64,000 nt of DNA, taken from positions 1-64,000 of the forward strand of contig CAZDDI010000013.1 of NCBI GenBank assembly GCA_964504195.1. The letters run 5' to 3'. Shown in pieces: positions 15,858-23,832 of this stretch. The position numbers were made by a program, and so were the translations under genes. The stretch comes from CAZDDI01 sp964504195. GTDB taxonomy: Bacteria; Chloroflexota; Anaerolineae; B4-G1; SLSP01. Each line of letters opens with the position of its first letter. Within the stretch, counting starts at the first letter, position 1. Below the pieces are notes generated by a model. It ran no database searches, was not told the DNA's origin, and saw only the letters and a program-made list of their open reading frames with translations.

Positions 15858-16145
15858 CTATTGCAGCAATCGCGCAAACAACCGCCGGCGGTGGATCAGA
15901 TAAATCAGCGGCCAGCGCATCACCCATAAACCCGCAAACGCCCACAAGCCCGGCACAACGCCTTGCCGTAACGCAACTATCAACAGACTGGCAATCAACA
16001 TCCAACGGAAAAGCACCCCCGCCACCACCCGCGCCATCAGCGCGCGGGGCGCAGTATGCGCGTGCAACCGGGCCACCGTGAGGGCCTGCGTCAACAACAA
16101 CAGCCCACTCAGCAGCGCGCCCGCCAGGAACCACAGGGCATTCAC
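15858..16145 (-). CDS. atpR: AtpR-like small membrane subunit of the N-ATPase
   Basis: A 95-residue protein with three hydrophobic helices (ALWFLAGALLSGLLLLTQAL, FRWMLIASLLIVAL, GLWAFAGLWVMRWPLIYLI) and a basic end (HRRRLFARLLQ). Size, topology and position after atpQ match AtpR, thought to assist ring assembly or Fo in N-ATPases. The GTG start at 16145 is chosen for the GTGA overlap with the atpQ stop and GAGGAG 8 bases upstream. A competing ATG in another frame gives a non-membrane product. Confidence 0.75.
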   Translation of the reverse strand: MNALWFLAGALLSGLLLLTQALTVARLHAHTAPRALMARVVAGVLFRWMLIASLLIVALRQGVVPGLWAFAGLWVMRWPLIYLIHRRRLFARLLQ

Positions 16146-16423
16146 TCTTGCTGCTCCTCTTGCTCGCGCTTGCGCCGCGCCTTCAAACGGCGTTGTTGCG
16201 TCTCCACGCCCTGCCCAAAGCGCCAGATGTTGTAAAATCCAGCGAACACGCCCAACATCATCAACCCCAGCGTGAAGGTATAATCGGTTCCCATCTGACG
16301 ATCCAAAAAATAGCCCAACAGCACCCCACCGAAGATGGGCAGGGCCAGCTCCCAACCTAGCGTCGTGGCGCGGATGGCCTCACGCCCGAGCTGCCGCAAC
16401 CAGCTGCCACTAGGTTTACTCAT
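16142..16423 (-). CDS. atpQ: AtpQ/AtpZ-like small membrane protein of the N-ATPase
   Basis: A 93-residue protein with two hydrophobic segments (GWELALPIFGGVLLGYFLD and FTLGLMMLGVFAGFYNIW) and a very charged tail (RRLKARRKREQEEQQE). This fits the AtpI/AtpZ/AtpQ group of ATPase assembly or Mg2+-channel-like proteins. The ATG at 16423 overlaps the end of atpC by 8 bases, with GGAG just upstream. Gene order D-C-Q-R-B is the hallmark of N-ATPase operons. Confidence 0.78.
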   Translation of the reverse strand: MSKPSGSWLRQLGREAIRATTLGWELALPIFGGVLLGYFLDRQMGTDYTFTLGLMMLGVFAGFYNIWRFGQGVETQQRRLKARRKREQEEQQE

Positions 16424-16805
16424 GGAGCTCCAGATCGCGTGCATTTATTTGCGCCCGTAGCGCAGCAAACAACTCGCGCGCCAGCCGGTCGAAGTGGGCG
16501 GCATCATCATCATGTGCGGCGGGCACGAGTTCCTCTGCACGCAGCGCGCTGCTCGTAAAGCACGTTACCAGCCCGCCGGGCGTGATTTGCAAAATTCCAG
16601 CATCCAACACCAGGCTACGCACCTCACCGGCGGCATCGGCGTAGCGTAACGGTGCCGCCTCCATCTCGGCGAGCAAAGGCGCATGACCTGGATAGATGCC
16701 CAGTCCGCCGCCGTCAACGAGTTGCACCTGAATCCAGGCGACTTCATCCACCTCCAGCAGCGTCTTAACCGGCGTCAACACGCGCAAGCGCAATGACTTG
16801 CTCAT
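16416..16805 (-). CDS. atpC: ATP synthase epsilon subunit
   Basis: A 129-residue subunit of the rotor stalk. The N-terminal beta-sandwich is recognisable (LRVLTPVKTLLEVDEVAWIQV; GIYPGHAPLLAEM, the usual GILPGH motif). The C-terminal helical hairpin ends in LRAQINARDLELHE. The ATG at 16805 overlaps the atpD stop (ATGA). Confidence 0.92.
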   Translation of the reverse strand: MSKSLRLRVLTPVKTLLEVDEVAWIQVQLVDGGGLGIYPGHAPLLAEMEAAPLRYADAAGEVRSLVLDAGILQITPGGLVTCFTSSALRAEELVPAAHDDDAAHFDRLARELFAALRAQINARDLELHE

Positions 16806-18214
16806 TCACGTCGCTCTTTCGGGCGCAAGGTACGCGCCTTTTGCACCACCTCATCAATGCCGCCGACCATGTAGAACGCCTGCTCCGGCAGCGCATCATG
16901 CCGGCCTTCGAGGATTTCACGGAAGCCACGCAAGGTCTCATCGAGCGGTACATAGCGCCCGGCCATGCCGGTGAACGGTTCAGAGGCGAAAAATGGCTGC
17001 GTGAGAAACCGCTGCAGACGCCGCGCGCGATTGACCGCCTGCTTGTCGGCCTCGCTGAGTTCGTCCATGCCGAGGATGGCGATCACGTCTTGCAATTCCT
17101 GGTAGCGAGTCAACAGTGCGCGCACCTCGGAGGCGACGGCGTAATGCTCCTCGCCCACGCCCTCCGGCGTCAACAGCGCGCTGGTAGATTCGAGCGGGTC
17201 AATGGCCGGGTATAAGCCCAGACTCGCCTGCCGACGTGAGAGGATGGTGGCCGCGTCGAGGTGAGCGAACGTCGCCACCACCGCCGGGTCGGTAAGATCA
17301 TCGGCGGGAACGTAGACTGCCTGGATCGAGGTGATGCTGCCCTGGCTGGTGGTGGTGATGCGTTCCTGGAGCTCCCCCATCTCCGTGGTGAGCGTGGGCT
17401 GGTAGCCCACCGCGCTGGGCAGCCGCCCCAGCAGCGCGGAGACTTCGGCACCGGCCTGGATGTAGCGGAAGATGTTATCAATGAACAGCAATACCTGCCG
17501 CCGCTCGTGGTCGCGGAAATACTCAGCCATCGTCATGGCAGTCAGGGGCGCACGGAGGCGCGCGCCGGGCGGCTCGTTCATCTGACCGAAGACCAACACG
17601 GTGCTTTCCAGCACACCGCTGCGCTGCATCTCCAACCACAAGTCGTTACCCTCACGGCTGCGCTCCCCCACCCCGGCAAAGAGCACAATGCCGGAGTGCT
17701 CGCGGATGGTGTGCCGCATCAGTTCGATCATCAACAGTGTCTTGCCCACGCCCGCGCCCCCGAAGAGACCAATTTTGCCGCCGCGTGGATACGGGGTGAG
17801 GAGGTCAATACCTTTGAGGCCGGTAACAAACGGATCCCCAACCACTTGCAAATCACGCAAGAGAGGCGGCGCAACATGAATACCCTGACGTGGTGCGTCT
17901 ACCAACGGGGGGAGGTTGTCTATGGGTTCGCCCAACACATTGAACATCCGCCCCAGCGTCTCCCGGCCCACCGGCACCTGAATCGCAAGACCAGTATCGC
18001 GCACAGGCAGACCCCGTTGCAAACCTGCGGTACTGTCCATGGCAATCGCGCGCACCGTGTGCGGATTGACGTGTTCTTGTACTTCGATGACAAGCACACG
18101 CTTATTGGGTAACTGCACCAAGAGCGCGTTGTTGATGCTGGGCAGATCGCCGGAAGGAAATTCGGCATCTACCACCACGCCCACCACGCGGACTACGATT
18201 CCCATAGTTTCCAA
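16802..18214 (-). CDS. atpD: ATP synthase beta subunit
   Basis: A 470-residue catalytic subunit: Walker A GGAGVGKT, VLFAGVGERSREGNDL, the LLFIDNIFRYIQAGAEVSALLGR Walker B region, and VPADDLTDPAVVATFAHLDA. It heads the operon. The start appears to be TTG at 18214 (codons TTG GAA ACT ATG), because AGGAGA lies 7 bases before it. The in-frame ATG at 18205 is 16 bases from that site. A TTG start could hold back translation of the first cistron. The leader carries a long inverted repeat. Confidence 0.95.
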   Translation of the reverse strand: METMGIVVRVVGVVVDAEFPSGDLPSINNALLVQLPNKRVLVIEVQEHVNPHTVRAIAMDSTAGLQRGLPVRDTGLAIQVPVGRETLGRMFNVLGEPIDNLPPLVDAPRQGIHVAPPLLRDLQVVGDPFVTGLKGIDLLTPYPRGGKIGLFGGAGVGKTLLMIELMRHTIREHSGIVLFAGVGERSREGNDLWLEMQRSGVLESTVLVFGQMNEPPGARLRAPLTAMTMAEYFRDHERRQVLLFIDNIFRYIQAGAEVSALLGRLPSAVGYQPTLTTEMGELQERITTTSQGSITSIQAVYVPADDLTDPAVVATFAHLDAATILSRRQASLGLYPAIDPLESTSALLTPEGVGEEHYAVASEVRALLTRYQELQDVIAILGMDELSEADKQAVNRARRLQRFLTQPFFASEPFTGMAGRYVPLDETLRGFREILEGRHDALPEQAFYMVGGIDEVVQKARTLRPKERRE

Positions 18215-18255
18215 AAGGTATTCTCCTGAGTATGAAACATGATGCGTAACAGAGT

Positions 18256-18354
18256 GTAACTACACAGGCGGGACGCACTTTTGGCGGCGGGAAGCACAAA
18301 ACTCACTAATTGCATGTAAAACAAGTGCGTCCCATCTCTGAGCTGAGTAGTTAC
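18256..18354. promoter_or_regulatory. Long nested inverted repeat in the ATPase operon leader
   Basis: Outer arms GTAACTAC (18256-18263) / GTAGTTAC (18347-18354); inner arms GGGACGCACTT (18270-18280) / AAGTGCGTCCC (18323-18333). The structure fills the roughly 145-base leader between the promoter and atpD. It could be a regulatory fold or a two-site operator. No known riboswitch was recognised. Confidence 0.55.
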
Positions 18355-18363
18355 AACAGAGGT

Positions 18364-18391
18364 AGTATACCAAGACTTCGGGAGAGGGCAA
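18364..18391 (-). promoter_or_regulatory. Promoter of the ATPase operon
   Basis: On the minus strand TTGCCC (18391-18386), 16-base spacer, then TATACT (18369-18364) with TGG immediately before it (extended -10). It gives a leader of about 145 bases before atpD. Confidence 0.65.
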
Positions 18392-18550
18392 ATAAGTACA
18401 CGCTTGCGCAAGGGCGTTACGCAACCAGTGGGGTGGTTTTGCGTAATAGATAACAGGTGAGGCGTGAACCGTGATCAGAAAATCTTCACGTCTCACGTTT
18501 CATTCGCCATTCGTGATTTGAGATTTGCCGATTTTACAGGGGGTAAAGCG

Positions 18551-18736
18551 ATGGAAAAACAAAAACTACGACGACAGCGTGGTATGATAGCGGGCGTGTG
18601 CGGTGGATTGGCCGAGTTCTTCGGGATCAGCCCGTTCTGGTTCCGCCTGCTCTTTCTGATTCTGCTGCTGCCCGGCGGGCTGCCGGGCCTGGTGCCGTAT
18701 CTGATCCTGTGGATTGTGATTCCCCGGCGGCGTTAG
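18551..18736 (+). CDS. PspC-domain membrane protein
   Basis: A 61-residue protein made almost wholly of a PspC domain: RGMIAGVCGGLAEFFGISPFWFRLLF, then a second hydrophobic segment ending WIVIPRRR. PspC proteins are small inner-membrane stress or envelope proteins. The ATG at 18551 is preceded by a weak GGGGG site. An upstream in-frame extension to 18464 runs through iterated intergenic words and is rejected. Confidence 0.85.
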   Translation: MEKQKLRRQRGMIAGVCGGLAEFFGISPFWFRLLFLILLLPGGLPGLVPYLILWIVIPRRR

Positions 18737-18750
18737 GCGCACGACATGAA

Positions 18751-18786
18751 AAGACCTGCCAGGTTTGAGAAAACCTGGCAGGTCTT
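18751..18786. terminator. CCTGGCAGGTT-family palindrome after pspC-type gene
   Basis: AAGACCTGCCAGGTTT (18751-18766) and AAACCTGGCAGGTCTT (18771-18786) pair perfectly over 16 bp around GAGA. A second stem, CCCGCC-CACAA-GGCGGG-TTTT (18800-18820), follows and looks like a true intrinsic terminator. Confidence 0.75.
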
Positions 18787-18864
18787 ACAATCTCCCCCAC
18801 CCGCCCACAAGGCGGGTTTTGTGTGTGTCATCGCAAATGCGCCCCGGATTTCTTAACATTTCAT

Positions 18865-18893
18865 TTGATTTATTCGTTAATAGGTGGTATGAT
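18865..18893 (+). promoter_or_regulatory. Promoter of the tat operon
   Basis: TTGATT (18865-18870), 17-base spacer, TATGAT (18888-18893) preceded by TGG. The leader of about 120 bases contains the second short dispersed repeat (18919-18941) and an ATTCGTGTTAATTCGTGGC word also present in the MITE at 15335-15462. Confidence 0.6.
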
Positions 18894-18918
18894 ACAAATA
18901 TCAAACGGATAAAGAGGG

Positions 18919-18941
18919 GCACGGTCGGAGACCAGCCCCAG
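18919..18941. repeat. Short dispersed repeat, copy 2
   Basis: GCACGGTCGGAGACCAGCC core, matching 6685-6707 with 3 differences. Intergenic, in the tat leader. Confidence 0.5.
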
Positions 18942-19022
18942 ATTCACATAAGCAAGTAACCACGATGACGCAAGCAAAAAATTCGTGTTAATTCGTGGCT
19001 AAAAACGCAAAAAGAGGTCACT

Positions 19023-19193
19023 ATGTTTCTACGCAATATCGGATTAGGGGAAATTCTGCTACTGCTACTACTCGCGCTCGTTGTCTTCGGGCCGGAGCGC
19101 ATCGGCAAGGTGGGCAAGGAGCTGGGAAGAAGCATTCGTGGCTTCCAAGAGGGGCTGCGCGGCGAGGAAGAGTCTCACACCAACGGCAACTAA
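19023..19193 (+). CDS. tatA: TatA twin-arginine translocase subunit
   Basis: A 56-residue protein: one N-terminal membrane helix (GLGEILLLLLLALVVFGPERI), with the diagnostic FGPE hinge, then an amphipathic helix (KVGKELGRSIRGFQEGL) and a short charged tail. TatA multimers form the pore for folded, cofactor-containing proteins. The ATG at 19023 is preceded by AAAGAGG. First gene of a compact tatA-tatB-tatC operon. Confidence 0.93.
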   Translation: MFLRNIGLGEILLLLLLALVVFGPERIGKVGKELGRSIRGFQEGLRGEEESHTNGN

Positions 19194-19211
19194 GCCACCG
19201 GCCTTTACACG

Positions 19212-19433
19212 ATGAATTTCATGAACGTGGGCCTCGGCGAGCTGCTGGTGTTGCTCCTGCTAGGGCTGATTCTGTTCGGCCCGGAAGAGCTGCTCGCCTT
19301 TGCGCGCTCGGCAGGCCGCTGGGCGCGCACCCTCCAACGGATGTGGTACGAGTCCGAAGAAGCCATGCAGTTAGAGCACCTGCTCCACGATGTCACGGAT
19401 GACGGCGAACACCCCACAAATGACGCTAACTGA
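19212..19433 (+). CDS. tatB: TatB/TatA-type translocase subunit
   Basis: A 73-residue second member of the TatA/B family: membrane helix GLGELLVLLLLGLILFGPEELLAFARSAG, an amphipathic helix and an acidic tail. Its position between TatA and TatC, with a longer polar tail, suggests TatB (substrate receptor with TatC), but sequence alone does not separate TatA from TatB here. 18 bases after tatA; overlaps tatC. Confidence 0.82.
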   Translation: MNFMNVGLGELLVLLLLGLILFGPEELLAFARSAGRWARTLQRMWYESEEAMQLEHLLHDVTDDGEHPTNDAN

Positions 19434-20124
19434 GCATCTCCAAGAGCTGCGTCGGCGGCTGTTACGCTCGCTGGTCGCGCTGCTCGTAGGCAGCATCGCC
19501 GGATCGTTCCTGGCGCAACCCGCGCTCGCGCTGCTGACCCGCCCCCTCGCCGCCTACGAGCTCATCGTCCTCAGCCCCACCGAGGCCCCCATCGTCTTCT
19601 TCGAGGTCACGCTGCTGCTGGGCGTGCTGCTCGCGCTACCCTACATCCTCTTCGAGGTCTACCGCTTTATCGCCCCCGCCCTCGAACCACACGAGCGCAA
19701 GCCGCTGCTGCTAGGCATCCCGGCGTTCCTGGCGCTCTTTGCGCTGGGGGATGCTTTCACCCTGTTTGTATTGATTCCCCTCAGCTTGCCTGTCCTCCAA
19801 AGTTTTCTGGGCGATATCGCGCGTCCCACCTACTCGCTGGAGCAATACCTGGCCTTCATCAGCACCATGTTGTTGTGGATGGGGCTACTTTTCCAGACGC
19901 CGCTGGTGCTCTATTTGCTGGCGCGATTGGGAATCGTGCGGCCCGCAACGCTCAGACGGCTTCGCAAAGCCATCATCTTCGGCGCGGCGGTCGTGGCGGC
20001 GGTCATCACCCCCACGCACGATCCCGTCACCATGCTGCTAGTCACCGGGCCGTTCATCGTGCTCTACGAGCTGGGCCTGCTCCTGGCGCGGCTCGCCGGG
20101 CGGCAAAAGAACGCGGGAAGATGA
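19420..20124 (+). CDS. tatC: TatC twin-arginine translocase subunit
   Basis: A 234-residue, six-helix membrane protein that recognises the RR signal peptide. The N-terminal motif MTLTEHLQELRRRLL and the cytoplasmic-loop residues (FEVYRFIAPALEPHERKPL) are characteristic. The ATG at 19420 is chosen to match the family N-terminus; in-frame ATGs at 19399 and 19390 would add 7 or 10 residues, and none has a clear SD. It overlaps tatB by 14 bases. Likely cargo includes Rieske-type and other cofactor proteins (inference). Confidence 0.93.
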   Translation: MTLTEHLQELRRRLLRSLVALLVGSIAGSFLAQPALALLTRPLAAYELIVLSPTEAPIVFFEVTLLLGVLLALPYILFEVYRFIAPALEPHERKPLLLGIPAFLALFALGDAFTLFVLIPLSLPVLQSFLGDIARPTYSLEQYLAFISTMLLWMGLLFQTPLVLYLLARLGIVRPATLRRLRKAIIFGAAVVAAVITPTHDPVTMLLVTGPFIVLYELGLLLARLAGRQKNAGR

Positions 20125-20129
20125 CCACA

Positions 20130-20188
20130 GACGACAGACGACCGACCACGCCTTGTTGATTGTGGTCGGTCGTCCGTTGTCCGTCGTC
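20130..20188. terminator. Inverted repeat between tatC and the convergent zinc-ribbon gene
   Basis: GACGACAGACGACCGACCAC (20130-20149) faces GTGGTCGGTCGTCCG... (20162-20188), followed by GTTTTGC. The arms are built from iterated GAC/GACC words. Probably a bidirectional terminator. Confidence 0.65.
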
Positions 20189-20194
20189 GTTTTG

Positions 20195-21295
20195 CTACTC
20201 GCCCGCCTGCTGCCGGTTGAAGCGCCAGACGATGATGATGGGCGCGAGCGCGCCCACGCCCACTGCAACCGCAAGTAGCACCCCCAATCCCGCCGCGATG
20301 AGCAAGGGCGGGAAGAGCACCCCCACGCCGCCGCAGACGAGGCTCAGGATCAACAGCACCGCCGCGATGGCCACCAGGATGAGCGTCATCCGCTGCGCGC
20401 GCTGCGGCGAGGCCCGCCGCGCCCCCATCACCTGCCCCATCTGCCCGTGTAGCAACAACGCCTGCGGCTGCCGCTCGTCATCCAGGTAGTAGGTGGCGTA
20501 GACCGGCTGCAAGAGCAGGGTCCAGTTGTGCCCGCTGAACTCTGGCGTCCAGTGGAAATCGCGGATGTGCTGGGCGCTGGCGGCCTGCTGGCACTCCTGC
20601 GCGGCGACGCGCTGCACAGCCGGCACGGAATCGGGCCAGGCGTCCGCCGTGGAGCGATCGGGCAGGCGCACCAGGGCGCGCTCCACCAGCGCGGGCGCGT
20701 AGGGCTGCGCACCCCGCAGGTCATGCACGCCGAGGCCTTGACGGAGCGCGGCATCGGCCTCTAGCGCGGGCGCGGCGACGTTGTGGTAGGCGCGTTGCAA
20801 GCGGCCCACGCGCGGCTCCCAACGGATGCGCGTCTCGATAATGCGCTCGGTGTCCCAAGCGCCGCGGTTATCATCGAAGTGCTCGCGGTGACTGGCGGCT
20901 TCGTAATCGAACCCCACCTCGGCCTGCCAAACAGCCTGCGCGTCGGCGTCCACCAGCCAGAGGGGCAGGTAGCAGCGTTGTAGGCGCCCCCGAAGCGTGG
21001 CCGGATCGAGGTCTTGGGGCGCGAAGGGGATGCTCGCGGCGAACTCCTGAATGCACTGGGCTAACGCCTCTGCGGAGAGCGTGCTGGCCGCGACGAGTTC
21101 CGGTTCGGCAGTAGCAAAGGCGAGCGTTTCCGGCGCAGCGAGCGGTTGCAGCTCGGCGCGGGCGCAGTGCGGGCAGCGCGTCGCCGCCGCGCCCGGCTGC
21201 GCCAGGTAACGCCAATCACAGCGTGGGCAAAAGCGCGGCTCCAAGTCCGCGCCCCAGACTGAGGCAATATCCACCGGCAAAGTTAGCTCAGACAT
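20195..21295 (-). CDS. Zinc-ribbon membrane protein, paralogue 2
   Basis: A 366-residue protein. The N-terminal zinc ribbon is CPRCDWRY...CPHCARAEL. The middle region has many W/Y and ends in a conserved FHWTPEFSGHNWTLLLQPVYATYYLDD block. Two C-terminal hydrophobic helices follow. Both this block and the DLRG/VERAL region correspond to the upstream gene, so the pair arose by duplication. The ATG at 21295 overlaps the upstream stop by 8 bases; a longer reading from 21349 would run back into that gene. Function unknown. The zinc ribbon may contact nucleic acid or another protein at the membrane. Confidence 0.7.
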   Translation of the reverse strand: MSELTLPVDIASVWGADLEPRFCPRCDWRYLAQPGAAATRCPHCARAELQPLAAPETLAFATAEPELVAASTLSAEALAQCIQEFAASIPFAPQDLDPATLRGRLQRCYLPLWLVDADAQAVWQAEVGFDYEAASHREHFDDNRGAWDTERIIETRIRWEPRVGRLQRAYHNVAAPALEADAALRQGLGVHDLRGAQPYAPALVERALVRLPDRSTADAWPDSVPAVQRVAAQECQQAASAQHIRDFHWTPEFSGHNWTLLLQPVYATYYLDDERQPQALLLHGQMGQVMGARRASPQRAQRMTLILVAIAAVLLILSLVCGGVGVLFPPLLIAAGLGVLLAVAVGVGALAPIIIVWRFNRQQAGE

Positions 21296-22571
21296 GTTCC
21301 ATCTCCCGCGCCTTTTGCACCGTTTTGAAGGCGAAAATCCCCCCCACAATCAGCAGAATCAAGCCGAACACGAGGAAAATCACGCCGATGCCGAAAATCA
21401 GCGTGATGATGCCCAGCAAGGCCAGCGCCAGGCCCGGCACTAGCATCAGCGCGACGGCCAGCCACACCTTGCCCCAATCCACCGGGCGTTGGCCCGCCAT
21501 CGTCCCGGTCTGCCCGTTAATCATCACCTGGTAGGCGCGGTCTTCGTAGCGGTACACGGCCACATAGACGGGGAATAGGGCGTAGCGCCAGGTCTCATCG
21601 GAGAAATCGAGCGTCATGCTGAAGTTGCGAATCTCCGAGGTGCTGGCCTGGTCACAGCACGCCTCACGGGTTTGCTCACGCATCTCGGCACGCGCTTGCT
21701 GCCAGGCCGCCTCGAGCTGCACATCGTAGGCTTGCGCCTGCATCCCGGCCAGATAACGCGGCTCATACTCCACCAACTGGCGCGTGTCAAAATCTTTGAG
21801 GCGATTTAGCAGCACCGCGCTGAGCCGCGAGGTACCGGGAATGAGCAGGTCGTCAATGAAAAGCGCTGCGCGGCCCGATTCCCACTTCCACACCGTGACC
21901 GTGCGCGTCTTCCATTCGCCATCCTCGTAGTAGCGCTCGGTTTCGCTATGCCCCACTTCGGCCTCCCAATCGGCGCGCGTGCGAGCGTCGAACGTCCAGA
22001 AGGGCAGGTAGATGGGGACGAACTCGGCCAGGCGCGCGAGGCGTTGCAGGGCGCTGGGGGTCATCCAACTGCTGCCCAACCAGTGAGTAGCAAGCTCGCG
22101 GCAGGCATCGGGCACCACGCCGAAGGGGATGAGGAAGCGCGGGCGCAGGGCGTTTTGGTCGCCTGCATGCTGCACCACGCGGTTGGAACCGCAGAAGGGG
22201 CAGGTGGACGTGAGTTTGCCCGTCGGCAGCGAGGTCGCGGCGCGGCAGTTCTGGCATTGCAGTTCGAGCCGCTCGACGCCCCAACCGTGCGCCGCGCGCG
22301 AGAGCGCTTCGAGCGTAAACTCGAACGCCTCCGCGCCCTTGCCCACCACCGCCTGATGCGGCGGCTCGTAGAAGCCGCAGTAGGAGCAGGTCAGGCCGCG
22401 CTCCTGAATGCAATAGGCGGTCGTTGCGCCGCACTGCGGGCATTTGAAATCCACCACCGCCTGCTCCTGCTCGACGACCGGCGCGGGCATAAAGAGCTCG
22501 ATGCCGGGCAGGGCCGAGGCAGCGGGAATGTAACCTTGCGGAGGAAATGGTTGCTGTTGCGCAGATGGCAT
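21288..22571 (-). CDS. Double zinc-ribbon membrane protein, paralogue 1
   Basis: A 427-residue protein with two four-Cys ribbons: CPQCGATTAYC...CSYCGF and CQNCRAATS...CPFCGSN. It has a WTFDARTRADWEAEVG region, a FSDETWRYALFPVYVAVYRYEDRAYQVMINGQTG block, and two C-terminal membrane helices. The ATG at 22571 is preceded by AAGGAG. Organised as a two-gene operon with its shorter paralogue, convergent with tatABC. Similar proteins are annotated in many bacteria only as zinc-ribbon domain proteins; no role is assigned. Confidence 0.7.
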   Translation of the reverse strand: MPSAQQQPFPPQGYIPAASALPGIELFMPAPVVEQEQAVVDFKCPQCGATTAYCIQERGLTCSYCGFYEPPHQAVVGKGAEAFEFTLEALSRAAHGWGVERLELQCQNCRAATSLPTGKLTSTCPFCGSNRVVQHAGDQNALRPRFLIPFGVVPDACRELATHWLGSSWMTPSALQRLARLAEFVPIYLPFWTFDARTRADWEAEVGHSETERYYEDGEWKTRTVTVWKWESGRAALFIDDLLIPGTSRLSAVLLNRLKDFDTRQLVEYEPRYLAGMQAQAYDVQLEAAWQQARAEMREQTREACCDQASTSEIRNFSMTLDFSDETWRYALFPVYVAVYRYEDRAYQVMINGQTGTMAGQRPVDWGKVWLAVALMLVPGLALALLGIITLIFGIGVIFLVFGLILLIVGGIFAFKTVQKAREMEHV

Positions 22572-22797
22572 AGAAAATCTCCTTGTAGTAATGCGTGCTG
22601 CGTACTAAGTAAAAAGAGAGGAACAGGGCTGCTCATTCGCGCATGACCAACCACACGCAATGATAGCCTTGCCCGCATATCGCCCCTACTGCGTAAAACG
22701 TAATGCGTAAAGAATCTTTTGTGGCTGATTTCTCTAAAACCCTGTAATTTTCAGAGCAGATGTTTCAGGTAAAATTTTACGCATTACGCAGTACGAA

Positions 22798-23739
22798 TTA
22801 CGCCTTCAGAATCTCTTCGATCTTCTCCACCGCCTCTGCCGGAAGTTTAACGCCCGCGGCTTTGACGTTGGATTCGACATGGCGGGTCTTGGTCGCGCCG
22901 GTGATGGCCGAGCTGATCTCCGGTCGCCGCAACACCCAGGCCAGCGCGAGCTCGGCAGTGGTCAGCCCTAGCTCTTGAGCGATCACGCCCAACTGCCGCA
23001 CCCTCGCCAGATTCTCATCGGTGAGATCGGCATCGAGCCAACGGCTCGTAGCTGCGCGCGTGCCTTCGGGGATGCCATCGTTGTACTTGCCGGTGAGTAG
23101 GCCCTGCGCCAGCGGACTGAACACGACGACGCCCATGCCATGCTCCGCGCAGGTAGACAGGATTTCCGGCTCGATGTGGCGATCAAGCATATTGTAACGA
23201 GGCTGCTCGACCTGCGGCAGGTAGGCATTGTAGCGGTTGGCCGCGTTCACCGCCGCTTCGATTTGCACCGCGCTCCACACGCTGGTGCCCCAGTAGAGCA
23301 CCTTGCCCTGATGCACCAGATCATCCATCGCCCGCACCACCTCATCCACGGGCGTTTCGGGATCGTAGCGATGGCAGAAGTACATATCAAGGTAGTCCAC
23401 CTGCAAGCGGCGCAACGAGTTCTCCAGCGATTCCATGATGTGCTTGCGGCTCAAGCCCCGGTCGTTGACGTTATCGCTCATGGGCCAGAAGAGCTTGCTG
23501 GAAAGCACCAGGTCTTGGCGGCGCAACCCCAGCTCGCGGATGACCTTGCCCACGACGCGCTCCGCCTCGCCGCGCGCATAGATGTCGGCCAAATCAATGA
23601 AGTTGATGCCGTGCTCCACAGCAGCCTTGACGCACTCGCGCGTGGTGGCTTCTTCCTCAGAGCCGCCATAGGTGAGCCACGCTCCCAACGAAATCTCGCT
23701 GACCTTGATGCCAGCTTTGCCTAAACGACGGTATTCCAT
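22798..23739 (-). CDS. Aldo/keto reductase (Kv-beta/YghZ-like)
   Basis: A 313-residue NADPH-dependent oxidoreductase with a TIM-barrel fold. The catalytic tetrad is visible as Asp/Tyr in FIDLADIYARGEAE, Lys in LSSKLFW and His in MYFCHRYDP. The WGTSVWSAVQI segment and the WVLRRPEISSAITGATK cofactor region resemble the potassium-channel-beta-like AKR branch. Substrate unknown. Strong SD (AAGGAGG) before the ATG at 23739. Followed by a 70-base iterated-word spacer rather than an operon partner. Confidence 0.88.
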   Translation of the reverse strand: MEYRRLGKAGIKVSEISLGAWLTYGGSEEEATTRECVKAAVEHGINFIDLADIYARGEAERVVGKVIRELGLRRQDLVLSSKLFWPMSDNVNDRGLSRKHIMESLENSLRRLQVDYLDMYFCHRYDPETPVDEVVRAMDDLVHQGKVLYWGTSVWSAVQIEAAVNAANRYNAYLPQVEQPRYNMLDRHIEPEILSTCAEHGMGVVVFSPLAQGLLTGKYNDGIPEGTRAATSRWLDADLTDENLARVRQLGVIAQELGLTTAELALAWVLRRPEISSAITGATKTRHVESNVKAAGVKLPAEAVEKIEEILKA

Positions 23740-23749
23740 GATGAACCTC

Positions 23750-23832
23750 CTTGTGGGTCAGAGAATCTCAAATGGCAAATCACGAATGGCGAAAGTTTTC
23801 CCCTTACGCATTACGCGGTACGCATTACGAAC
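23750..23832. repeat. Iterated-word spacer (CAAATGGCAAATC / TACGCATTACGCGG)
   Basis: The gap between two minus-strand genes carries CAAATGGCAAATCACGAATGGCG followed by TTACGCATTACGCGGTACGCATTACG. Related words occur at 14436-14515, 22690-22800 and 24870-24895. Confidence 0.7.

Noticed and set aside
15811..16134. A 107-codon frame (MVPGGRAAEW...) as the gene after atpQ
   Set aside because: It is soluble-looking and Ala/Gly-rich, in the wrong frame. The overlapping frame starting with GTG at 16145 gives a membrane protein of AtpR type with a proper SD.
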